Below are positions 1 through 11,000 of a DNA stretch of 64,000 bases, piece after piece; within the stretch, counting starts at the first letter, position 1; every line of letters begins with the position of its first letter. The notes beneath the pieces were generated by a model that saw nothing but the letters and a program-made list of their open reading frames with translations, made no database searches and had not been told where the DNA came from. The translations under genes and the position numbers were made by a program. Origin of the DNA: JANRJY01 sp033763735 (GTDB lineage: Bacteria; Bacteroidota; Bacteroidia; Cytophagales; UBA9547); NCBI GenBank assembly GCA_033763735.1, contig JANRJY010000021.1:1-64000 (forward strand), in the 5' to 3' direction.

Positions 1-2160
1 CAGATTATAGCCCCATACAGCCCTTCGAATGCGAACAGTAATACAGTTCTTACCTGGCAAAATGCGCAAATACCAGGAGGCGTTTCCGCAACATTCAATA
101 CATCAACAGGCGTACTACTTGCAGGCAATAATGGCAATGGTGTAGTCACCATTACGGGTAATTATGGTGCAGTAACCGGCACAGCACTTGTCACCATCAG
201 CGGACAAAATGTACCGGTAGTGAGCGGAACGGTAACAGGATTACCTGGCAATACCATCAGCACTTTATTTGGCAGCATCACCATGACCGGAAGCTATAGC
301 CCATCCAATGCGAATACAGGTACCGCCTTAACCTGGAATCCGGCACAACAAAACCCACTTGGAGTAGCCTCTTTCAATCAAAGCACAGGCGTTCTTACCG
401 CCAATGGCGGAGTGAATGGGTTTGTAACCATCACAGGGGTATTTGGAGGCACGATTAATGCCATTAGAGTCATCACCATCACCGGACAAATCGTACCGGT
501 TACCGGCACCACCATTACAGGAACGGTATCAGGTGTAGGTTACCGCAATATCATCACCTCAGCAGGCGGTAGCTTACAGATGATAGCACCATACAGCCCA
601 TCGAATGCCAATAGCAACACCTCACTTACTTGGCAGGCAGCACAAATACCAGGAGGCGTTTCCGCAACATTCAATACATCCACAGGCGTATTACTTGCAG
701 GCAATAACGGCAACGGAGTAGTTACCATTACGGGTAATTATGGTGCAGTAACCGGCACAGCACTTGTCACCATCAGCGGACAAAATGTATTAGCAACGGG
801 ACTTACAATAACCGGAGCTTCCACCATCAATACCACAGCAGGCGTGTTGGTAATTGGTGTGAATGTATCACCGGTGGGCGTAACCAACGGTAATGTAGAC
901 TTTAGCGTATCACCCGGAGGCATTGTGAACATCATAGGCGGTCAGCTGAACAGAAGCACCTTAACCATATCAGGACTTACTAATGGCACGGTCACCATCA
1001 GTGGAGTGACCAAAGATGGTACCAATATCACAGCAACAAAAGTAATTACGGTAAGCAACCAGCCAACGAGCATCAGTGTGAGCAGCACTTTATCTGGCAG
1101 TACTTTTAGTATCAACGGAGGCAATTTACAAATGAGTGCCACGGTATTACCTGGAGGAGCGAGTCAGAGTGTAAACTGGGGGGTATCGGGCAGTGGTGCA
1201 ACGATAAGTGGCAGTGGCTTATTACAGGCAGTAACCAATGGGGTAGTGACGATTACCGCCTCATCGGTAAGCAATCCGGCCATAACAGGGACGATAGTGT
1301 ACACGATTAGCAACCAAACAGGGCCATTTATACCGGTTACAGGCATCACAGTAACAGGAGGGAATACCATCAGCACCTCAGGCGGCAGCTTAGTGTTAAG
1401 CTATGCGTTCGCCCCTGCCAATGCTACCAGTCCGGCAGTAACTTGGGCGATTAACCCTTCTTCAGGCATTGCAAACCTTATAGGATCAGGCACAAGCATC
1501 ACCTTAACAGGTGTAAGCAATGGAACAATCACGGTAACGGCCACTAACGTAGCCACCAGTTCCATATCAGGAATAAAAGTAGTGACGGTCACCGGACAAC
1601 CCATACCGTTAGTAAGTGGGACGATAACAGGATTACCATCAAATACGATAAGCACCTTGAATGGCAGCATTACCTTAACAGGCAGCTATAGTCCATCGAA
1701 TGCAAATACAGGAACGGCATTAGGTTGGAATCCATCAATACAGAATCCGGCCGGTATAGCTACATTCAACCAAAGTACGGGTGTGCTTACTGCCAACGGA
1801 GGCACCAATGGATTGGTAACGATCACAGGCGTATTTGGGGGCACCATCAATGCGACAACAGTGATAACCATCAGCGGACAAATAGTACCGGTGACGAGTA
1901 CCACAGTGACAGGTGCAGGAGGTATCAACACCATTACCACCGCAGGGGGAAGCTTAACAATGACAGCCCCATATAGCCCATCCAATGCCAATGTGAATAC
2001 CTCATTAACCTGGAGTGCGAATATACCATCAGGCATAGCCAGCTTTAATACAACTACCGGAGTAATCAATGCACAAAACAATGGCAATGGAGTAGTGACC
2101 ATAACAGGTAGTTATGGAACAGTAACTGGAATAAGATTAGTAACAATTTCTGGTCAATTT
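1..2160 (+). repeat. Long in-gene tandem repeats encoding Ig-like modules
   Basis: Nucleotide-level repeats lie inside the adhesin gene. Bases 1-213 recur at 577-789 (offset 576 bases, 192 codons), with 148-213 and 724-789 identical over 66 bases. The segment starting near 220 recurs more diverged near 1612. High nucleotide identity, beyond amino acid similarity, points to recent duplication or gene conversion. From about 2750 on the modules share protein sequence only and are AT-rich. Confidence 0.85.
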
Positions 2161-5007
2161 GTAGGTATACCGGTAACGAGTGCTACAGTAACAGGATTGC
2201 CAAGCAATTCGATTAGCACATTGGGAGGCAGTATCACACTTACAGGAACATTTAGCCCATCGAATGCGAATCAAGGAACAACCTTAGGATGGAACGCAGC
2301 GATACAATCACCTGCGGGTATAGCAAGTTTCAATACGGGCAACGGGGTATTAACGGCTTTACAATCAGGAAATGGCTTAGTAACCATTACAGGAACATAT
2401 GGAGGAGGAAGTATTGTTGCAGTTCGAATAATTACTATAACTGGTCAAGTGGTACCGGTTACCAGTGCCACGGTGAATGGTTTAGGAGGCATTAATATAA
2501 TCAGCACGGCAGGCGGTAGTTTGACGATGACATCTGTTTATGGGCCATCAAATGCAAATGCAAACACTGCCTTGACTTGGAGTGCAAACATTCCAAGTGG
2601 TATAGCTACATTTAACACTACAACAGGAGTTTTAACAGCCTCCGATAATGGAAATGGGGTAGTTACAGTTGTTGGTAGTTACGGAGTGGTAAATTCTATA
2701 GCATTAGTAACAATATCGGGTCAGTTTACAGGTATACCTGCAACAGGATTCAATATTTCTATTTCTGGTGGAAATGCAATAATTAATGCGTCATCAGGAT
2801 TATTAAATTTTGCACCGGTATTTACACCAGCAAATGCTAATTTAAATACTAATATTTCTTGGTCAAAAATAGACCCGAATAGTATTGCTGGAATATCTCA
2901 ATTTGGAATAAATGGTTCTTTACAAGCCAATAATAATGGTAATGGAATTATTACATTGGTTGGTACTTTAATTAGTGGAGGTCAAACTAATTCAGTTTTA
3001 GTTACTATTTCTGGTCAATATCAAGCCGTTTCTTCATTTTCAATTGTTAGTGGGAATGGTTCTAATGTAATATCAGTAGGTGGAAGTGTATTGGCACTTT
3101 CAGCAAATATTTTACCATCAAATGCAACCAATACATTAGTAAATTGGAGTTTAATTGATCCTTTGGGAATAGCTTCAATTTCAGGTACTTCTGGTATATT
3201 GAAAGCCTATGATAATCAAAATGGGGTAGTTACTGTTATAGGATCATTAGTTGACAATAGTACAACTTTAACTTCTTCTTTTGTTGTGACAATTTCTGGA
3301 CAAACAATTCCAATTGTTGGTTTAACTTTAACCACTGCAGGTAATAAATTACAAATTACTTCTGATGATGGAAGCATTGCAATTATTCCACAATTATTCC
3401 CAACAAATACAACCCAAACAAATGTTTTATATACCATTTCAGGTGTTCTTGAAACAAATGGGTCAAATCCATCCGGACAGCCAATAGCAACTGTTGATGC
3501 AAATGGAATTGTAAAAGCATTGTGGAATGGAATTGTAACTGTCGTTGGAACTTCACAGTCTAATTCATCTATTCAACAAATGTTAGTATTTACTATAACT
3601 AATCAGTATATAAATGCAGTTTCTATTTCAGGATTTATTCCTTATACAGTTGCTCAAACAATTTCGGGTGCTAATGGTGGTAAAACAATAACAGGATTAA
3701 GTTTGGCCCCTTCATTTGTTTCAAATCCAAATTTGGAATATCAAGTTATTTCTGGAAGCAGCTTGATAACTGTAAATGGATTAGGTCATATTAATTCGTT
3801 GGACAATGGAACAGGTAATGCAATTGTTAGAGTAAGATCGGTTTCAGACACTAATGTTTTTAGAACTATTAATATTGTAGTGGTAAATCAATCTACCCAA
3901 ATCACTACTCAATTATATGACATAGACTTTAATCCTATTGATCAATCGCAAAATCTAATGACAAATAATACTTATCAATTATTGTCTGTTTTAGCACCAA
4001 TTGAATTATCAGTAGATGAAATGAAGAAAAGAATGGATTATCAATTCCAACCTAGTGGCGTTGCAACTTATGATGCTATTTCAAATTCGGTGGTCTTTAA
4101 TTCTGGCGGAACAGTCACAATTTTAGGTATATATAAAAATAACTTGAATTTAGTTTCAAAGCTGGTATATAATGTAGTTGCTACTGACCTTAAATTTAGC
4201 AATTTCACTGTTGACGGTATTTCTATTGTTGGTGGATCAACAGATACAATTAAGTGGACTAATATCAATGTAAACTATGTTAAAATCGAGTATATAATAA
4301 AAGATACTACCTACTTGATAGCAGATAATGTTGCGGCTTCTTTAGGTAGTTATGTTTGGACGATTCCTAGTTTGAATTACAACTCAGTAACTATCAAAAT
4401 TTCAGATTTAAACTCAAATGCAAATGCTGTTTCAAAAGCTTTTGCCATAGAAACTCCTAAAATATTTATACTTAATCCAACAACTTCCGGAATTGTATTT
4501 ATAGGTGGTAGTACGCAAAATATACAATGGTATGCAACCAAAGTTGATTCTGTTAAGATTGAATATTTCTCTCCTTTACTAGGTAAATATGTTTTGATCG
4601 CTAATAAAGTATCATCTTCTCTTGGCTCAGTAAATTGGGCAATACCTGATCAAAATTTATCTAATGTTAATATTAGATTTACAGATATTGCTTCAGGTAT
4701 AAGTATTACTTCTGTTGGGTTTAATATTCAAAAATCTACATCAACAGGTATAAGTTTGTCAAATAATAATTGTGATTTTGATTTGTATCCAAATCCTGCC
4801 AATAACATTATTAATGTAACTGGTTGTGATATTGATTTGATTGATGAAATAGTTATATATGATATTTTAGGTAATCCTGTGTACAAAGCAAGCAATATAT
4901 CTGGCACAAGTATAAGTTTGGATTTATCTAAACTTCCTAAAGGTTCTTATTCTTTAATGCTAAATTCTCAAGGAATAAGAAAATTCAAACATTTTATTCT
5001 AAACTAA
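1..5007 (+). CDS. Giant BIG2/Ig-like repeat surface protein with T9SS sorting domain (5' end outside window)
   Basis: The reading frame is open from base 1, so the true start lies upstream; 1668 residues are visible. Most of it is a chain of roughly 90-residue bacterial Ig-like (BIG2-type) modules, each ending in a strand like VTISGQ followed by a P-V-T linker. From about residue 1400 come two modules with GGST-x-x-I-x-W and V-K-I-E-Y motifs, resembling the Kre9/KNH-type repeat. The last ~78 residues (from the YPNPANN motif near residue 1594) are a T9SS type A sorting domain, so the protein should be exported across the outer membrane and attached to or released from the surface. No catalytic domain is visible; an adhesin or matrix role is inference. 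A strong terminator follows. The first ~2.2 kb is visibly more GC-rich and more repetitive than the rest. Confidence 0.85.
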   Translation, partial: QIIAPYSPSNANSNTVLTWQNAQIPGGVSATFNTSTGVLLAGNNGNGVVTITGNYGAVTGTALVTISGQNVPVVSGTVTGLPGNTISTLFGSITMTGSYSPSNANTGTALTWNPAQQNPLGVASFNQSTGVLTANGGVNGFVTITGVFGGTINAIRVITITGQIVPVTGTTITGTVSGVGYRNIITSAGGSLQMIAPYSPSNANSNTSLTWQAAQIPGGVSATFNTSTGVLLAGNNGNGVVTITGNYGAVTGTALVTISGQNVLATGLTITGASTINTTAGVLVIGVNVSPVGVTNGNVDFSVSPGGIVNIIGGQLNRSTLTISGLTNGTVTISGVTKDGTNITATKVITVSNQPTSISVSSTLSGSTFSINGGNLQMSATVLPGGASQSVNWGVSGSGATISGSGLLQAVTNGVVTITASSVSNPAITGTIVYTISNQTGPFIPVTGITVTGGNTISTSGGSLVLSYAFAPANATSPAVTWAINPSSGIANLIGSGTSITLTGVSNGTITVTATNVATSSISGIKVVTVTGQPIPLVSGTITGLPSNTISTLNGSITLTGSYSPSNANTGTALGWNPSIQNPAGIATFNQSTGVLTANGGTNGLVTITGVFGGTINATTVITISGQIVPVTSTTVTGAGGINTITTAGGSLTMTAPYSPSNANVNTSLTWSANIPSGIASFNTTTGVINAQNNGNGVVTITGSYGTVTGIRLVTISGQFVGIPVTSATVTGLPSNSISTLGGSITLTGTFSPSNANQGTTLGWNAAIQSPAGIASFNTGNGVLTALQSGNGLVTITGTYGGGSIVAVRIITITGQVVPVTSATVNGLGGINIISTAGGSLTMTSVYGPSNANANTALTWSANIPSGIATFNTTTGVLTASDNGNGVVTVVGSYGVVNSIALVTISGQFTGIPATGFNISISGGNAIINASSGLLNFAPVFTPANANLNTNISWSKIDPNSIAGISQFGINGSLQANNNGNGIITLVGTLISGGQTNSVLVTISGQYQAVSSFSIVSGNGSNVISVGGSVLALSANILPSNATNTLVNWSLIDPLGIASISGTSGILKAYDNQNGVVTVIGSLVDNSTTLTSSFVVTISGQTIPIVGLTLTTAGNKLQITSDDGSIAIIPQLFPTNTTQTNVLYTISGVLETNGSNPSGQPIATVDANGIVKALWNGIVTVVGTSQSNSSIQQMLVFTITNQYINAVSISGFIPYTVAQTISGANGGKTITGLSLAPSFVSNPNLEYQVISGSSLITVNGLGHINSLDNGTGNAIVRVRSVSDTNVFRTINIVVVNQSTQITTQLYDIDFNPIDQSQNLMTNNTYQLLSVLAPIELSVDEMKKRMDYQFQPSGVATYDAISNSVVFNSGGTVTILGIYKNNLNLVSKLVYNVVATDLKFSNFTVDGISIVGGSTDTIKWTNINVNYVKIEYIIKDTTYLIADNVAASLGSYVWTIPSLNYNSVTIKISDLNSNANAVSKAFAIETPKIFILNPTTSGIVFIGGSTQNIQWYATKVDSVKIEYFSPLLGKYVLIANKVSSSLGSVNWAIPDQNLSNVNIRFTDIASGISITSVGFNIQKSTSTGISLSNNNCDFDLYPNPANNIINVTGCDIDLIDEIVIYDILGNPVYKASNISGTSISLDLSKLPKGSYSLMLNSQGIRKFKHFILN

Positions 5008-5014
5008 ATTATTC

Positions 5015-5047
5015 AAAGGTCGAATTTTATGATTCGACCTTTTTTTT
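5015..5047 (+). terminator. Rho-independent terminator after the giant adhesin gene
   Basis: The arms AGGTCGAA (5017-5024) and TTCGACCT (5033-5040) are perfect complements with an 8-base loop, followed by a run of T. It starts 10 bases after the stop codon and separates this gene from the next. Confidence 0.85.
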
Positions 5048-5066
5048 AAATTTTAACAATAAACAA

Positions 5067-8000
5067 ATGCAAAAATTATTATATCAGTTTTCATTCATTG
5101 CTTTAATTTCTTTATTCACAGTTAATTCATTTGCTCAATCATATTCTCAGGATTTTTCCGGAGGTGTATTGCCGGCTAATTTTAGTTCACAACCTGCTTA
5201 TTTATTAAGTGTTCAAAACAATGAGTTAAAAGCAATAATTAACAAAAGTGATTTGTGGACAAGTATGTCAATTGGTTTGCCTAATTTAAACTTGTCAAAT
5301 CAAAACACTCGAGTTGTAAGTTTTATGATCAAAACTGATACTGCAACGAGAAACATTCCATATAACTTGATTGCAATTTTATCTGATGGAACTGGATCAG
5401 CGTCATCTTACACTAGAACCATACATGCTACCGGAAATTATCGGCTTATCACTTTTACTTTTAACACCGCTGCAACTACAGGAAATAATAATTGGTCAAA
5501 TATTACTAATCTTTATTTAACGTTTGCCCCTGGTTCTTCTATGAATGGTACAGTATTTATTGACAATATTAGTGTAGGAGCCGGAACCGCTGCTGCACCT
5601 TATTTCCAGGGTATACCTCCTCAAGAAGTATTTCTTAATTCTGGAACTAGTGTTCGTAAAATATTATTTGCGACCGATGCAACTATTCAACAACATAACA
5701 TAACATTTTCAGCTGTTAGTAGTAATCCAACTTTATTACCAAACCCTACATTTACTAATCCTGTAATTAAAAGTAATGATTTATATACTTTGGCTATGGC
5801 TGGTGGAGGGAATGCTTCTTTGCTAAGTAATAACCCTGTTTTCATGAATATAACTCCAAATGCAAATCAAGTGGGGATTGCAACTGTTACTGTTACAGGT
5901 ACAACTACCACTACTATTGCGGGATTAAATTTAGTTCCTTCCGTATCAATATTTACAGTTTCAGTCCGAAACAATCAAGCGCCAACTATCGGCACTTATC
6001 CAAATTCATTAAATGTGGGTTCTGGAGTTCCATTTACTTTTCGACTTTCTAATATAAGTACAGGAAATCCTGAAATTCAACAGTTAATGACCATTACTGG
6101 TTCAAGTTCTAATTCGGGAGTGTTATCAAATAGTAACATTGTTGTTTCATTTTCCGGAAAAGGTAAAGATGCTAATATAACCATAACTCCAACTGCATTT
6201 TCAAATTTACCGGCTTTAAATACAAATTTAACCTTAACAATAGTTGATAATGGAGGAACCGCTTTGGGAGGAATTAATACCTCAAATATTGTAATTCCAA
6301 TAACTGTATATCCTGTTTATTACAATTCGCCTACATTTAATGCTATTTCGAATGATACAAGATATATTACTGCGGGAATTGCGACAGTAACTATTACTGG
6401 AATTACAGATGGAAATGGGGGGTCAGCAATATCTTCGATTTCAGCTGTGAGTTCAAATCCGGCGGTAATGGCAAATCCAACAGTTTCTTACACTCCTGGA
6501 AATAATTTTGCTGTAATGAATTATAATATTGCAAGTGTTGGTTCTGTAACAGTTTCTGTTTCCGCCATAAATTTTAATGCCCCTAACAATAGCAATGGTA
6601 ATTCAACAACAACTAAAACATTTGTTGTAAGTGGTTTGAGTCCTGCTTTATTAGGTTATTCTGAACCATGGACAGTTACATCAATTATGGGCGCAAACTA
6701 TTATGCACCGGGATCCACCGAATATAAATATTGGAGAGATACTAACACCGTTGTAAAGTGGTATTCGGAAGGTCAAGGAACATCAAATTGGACAGTTACT
6801 ATAAATTCTTCAACAGGAGTTGCAACCATAAGTACCCAAAAAACTAATGGTTTCGATGGTGGAAAATGGTTTGCCGGATTATGGTGGAAACCCGTTCCTG
6901 GAAGTACATTTGATTTTGCTCAATTCCCATATGTGAGCTTTGATGCGGTTTCTACTGATGTAATAGGTGTAGGAAGCATTGCGGTTGACTTATGGGATGT
7001 TAATGGAAATCGATATGGATTGGATTCATATAAATTATTAACTAATTCCTTTCAGTCATATACATTTTGTTATAATGGAGTACCATCCAGTTCTTCTTTT
7101 GATTTTTCAAAAGTTAAAATGGTTTTATTCAATGTTCCGGCAAATTTAGCCCCTGGAGGTTATGGTGCTGCGTATCAAGGAACTGTTCAAATTAAAAATT
7201 TGAAAATAGGAAATCAAGCAGTTGGGACCGGTGCTTGTGGAACACCTACAACCAAAGTAAGAATCGATACGGTTGGTAATAGATATTATCAAGCTTCAGG
7301 TACTCCTACTCCAAGGGTTATAACTATTACAGGGCTTTCTTCAGGTTACTCTCCTATAATTGGTTTAAATGCTAACCCTACTATTCTTAATTTGGTTTAT
7401 TCAGGAACTGTTGTTCCTAGTTTAAGTCCAGTTAGTAATGGAACTGCTTTTTTGACTTTTTCAACTACAGGTGCATCTACTACCACTGTGACGATTACAG
7501 GAAGTGCAACCAATGCTATTTCAACTTCAATGGTTTTCCAAATTATAGTTCAAAACGCACCGGGAACAACTTATAATGTCACTGTTAATAATAATTTGGG
7601 AGCCACCATGACTGATGGACAACTTGGACAAACCATGGATGGATTTGGGGCAACACTTAATTCAAATGTTGGAGGAGAAGGTTTTTATGGATATCAGTCA
7701 CCGGATAATAATGCGATTAATGGTATTAGAGTGCAAGGACTATCAATGGCAAGGATGGCAATACCTGCAAATTTTGAAAATGTTAATGATAATGATGACC
7801 CGAATGTAATTAATTATGATGCCTTTGATCAGAATTCCTTATTGATAGATCAATATTTGGCTTACAAAGCTGCCGGGGTTGAAAGATTCATAGGAACTAT
7901 GTGGACATTACCAGTTTGGGCGAAATATAATAAAGCTGCAGCAGTACCAACGGGTGCAGGATATATTGGAGATAATACTTTAGACTCCAGTTATGTGAAA

Positions 8001-11000
8001 GAAGTAGCAGAGTTTTGTGCAGCATATGTTTTGATGTTAAAGCAAAAAACAGGCATTGAGCTATATGCACTTGATTTTGTAAATGAACCACAGTTTAACG
8101 AGTTTTATGCTTCAAATATGATTAATGATCAACAATACCGTTGGTTATTGGCAGCTATAGGTCAAAGATTTCAAGCCGAAGGAATTAACACCTTTGTTTT
8201 TGGACCGGAAACGCTTCCTGCTAATGGAGGCTGGGATAATTATATTCAAAATATAGCATCTGATGCCTCCGCTCGACCATATATTGGAGCACACGCAATT
8301 CATAATTATGATCCTACCGGAGTTTCTGCAGGAAACACTAATCCGGGATCATGGTCAACTATATTGAATTATGTACGAAATTCGAATTTGAACACAGGAA
8401 GAGCTTTATATTTAAATCATCCTTTAAATCCACGTCCGGGAAGCAACACAGTTAATGGTTCTGGAAACGGAATTCCATCATGGCAAACAGAAACCTCTGG
8501 ATTTGCTGCCAATTGGAATGGAGCATATGCTTACGGTGGTCAAATCTATAATGCTTTGGCATTTGGGAATTGCAGTGGTTGGACATTTTGGAGTTATGTG
8601 GGAGGAATGGGAAGTAGTTATTCACATATCAATGATGATGGATCTTTCTTGCCAATTTTTCATGCACAACGTCATTATTCAAAATATATCCGACCTGGTG
8701 CACAAAGAGTACCAGCTTCAGTAAATACAGCTTCGGGAGTTGCAGTAGTTGCATTTCAAAATACAACAGACAATACATTAGCAATTGTAGCAATAAATAC
8801 AAGTGCATCTACACAAGCAATTTCCTTAGTTGGATCAAATATGCCAGGTTCTTATAAAGTTTTTCAGTCATACAATCAAAATTATTGGCAAACATTAAAT
8901 ACTACTTCAGGTTATGCAATACTGCCTCCAAAATCAATGACGACATTCTGGGGTGGAGGTAACTCATTTGTGGCTACAACAGGAGTAACTGTTACAGGTC
9001 AAAATGGATTAACTGTCATAACTACTCCTGGAGGTACCTTGCAAATGTTCTCAGTTGTTGGTCCGTCAAATGTTCCTGATAATTCAGTTACTTGGTCAAT
9101 AATTACATTGTCAGGTTCGGGTTCGATTACTCCTTCAGGATTATTTAAAGCCACCTCTGATGGTACTTTAAAAATTCGTGCAACATCTAACAATACGCCA
9201 AGTGTATTCGGTGAGCTTGTGATTACTGTAAGTGGTCAAATAACACCACCTTCGGGCTTGACAATTGCCGGTAGTGGCGGGGTAAATACAATTACTACTA
9301 ATAATGGAACATTACAATTAGTAGCAACCTTTTCTCCAAATGTCGCAAATGTTGATACTAGATTAATTTGGTCACTGACTCCTGTTTATGGTTCTATAAG
9401 TGGAACTGGTGTTTTAACCGCTTTGTTAAACGGTGTAACAACAATTACAGCAACTTCTATTTCTAATCCTGCATTGTCATCCAAACTTATAGTAACAATT
9501 TCAGGTCAAATTTCTTCAGAAGTGTTACCAAATGCAATTACAGTATCAGGTCAAGGTTTGGGAGGTTCTTATTTCGCAGCTGATGCAAATACAATTACTA
9601 TCGATCGACAACCTAAGCAAATTTATGCAATTGTTGGACCTTCAAATGCTCAAAATCAGTTGGTTACATGGCAACTGAATACGATAACCGCCTTAGCAAC
9701 AATTGATGGAAATGGTTTAGTTACTCCTATTACTAATGGATTAATACAAGTTATTGCTACATCTCAAAGGGTTTCATCTATTTCAGGTTCTGTAATAATT
9801 ACAATAAGTGGCCAAACTATACCAGTTTCAAGTATTTCTTTTACTACCAGTTCAGGCGTTATTAATACAGATAATGGTTCTTTTACATTAGTCCCTTCGT
9901 TTTTGCCTGCAAATACAACTGAGTTAAATATAAATTATTCAATTACTGGAGTCACTTTGACTAATGGAACAAATCCTTCTGGCCAACCTATCGCTTCAGT
10001 TAATGCAAGTGGTATCGTTTCTGCACTTTGGAATGGTATAATTACAGTAACAGGAACAGCACAAACCAATTCATCAATAAAAACCTTTGCGGTAATTACA
10101 ATTACTAATCAATTCATTAATGTTGTTTCAATTACCGGTACTCTACCATTTACTGTACCTAAAGTTTTAGATGGAGTTAATGCAACTCCTATTATTTTAT
10201 CAGTATTGGGGGTTTCTCCTTCGTTTGCAACAAATCAAAATTTGAGTTATCAAGTAATTTCCGGTACAGGATTTGTAACAGTATCTGGTTTGGGTACTGT
10301 TTCTTTTCTTGACAATGGTTCAGGAACTTCAATCATAAAAGTAAGTTCTTTATCTGATCCTTCCGTTTATTTCAATGTAACAGTGAATTCAATAAATCCT
10401 TCAACTTCAATTAGTGTGAGTGTTTACGATGTCGATTTTGCTCCTGTACTAACAACTACGGCTCTTAATATAGGATCGACATACACTTTGTTGGCTGACT
10501 TATCTCCTACAGTATTAAATTCAATTGATGAAATGAAAAACCGAATGCAATATTTTGTTTCTCCTCCAGGACGAGCTACAATTAATAACCTTACTGACGA
10601 GATATCGGCTATTGCTGAAGGACCAATTACAATTACTGGGATATATTTGAATAATTCAGCGTTAACAAATACACTTATTTATGCTATTCAATCCGTAGCA
10701 GGTTCCAATACAATAACAGGTAATAATACTACCACAGGAACTAATACAACAACTGGTACGAATACAATTACGGGTAATAATACGACAACTGGTACGAATA
10801 CAATTACAGGTAATAATACGACAACCGGTAATAATACAACCACTGGCACTAATACCTCAACTGGGATAAATACCACCACAGGAGTATTTGGTGTTTCTGT
10901 AAATGAAAGTGATATAAATATTTATCCTAATCCAACTACAGGCGTATTCAAAATAAGTACCATTTCAAATAATCAAATCTCTGTAATTAGAGTTTTTAAT

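Noticed and set aside
540..2102. Several open frames on the minus strand inside the adhesin gene, up to 138 codons
   Set aside because: They are antisense shadows of a GC-richer, repeat-rich coding sequence; no start context or domain supports them and the plus frame is continuous.
10688..10879. Valine/proline-rich minus-strand frame opposite the Thr-Gly-Asn linker
   Set aside because: It is the complement of a low-complexity repeat, with no independent support.
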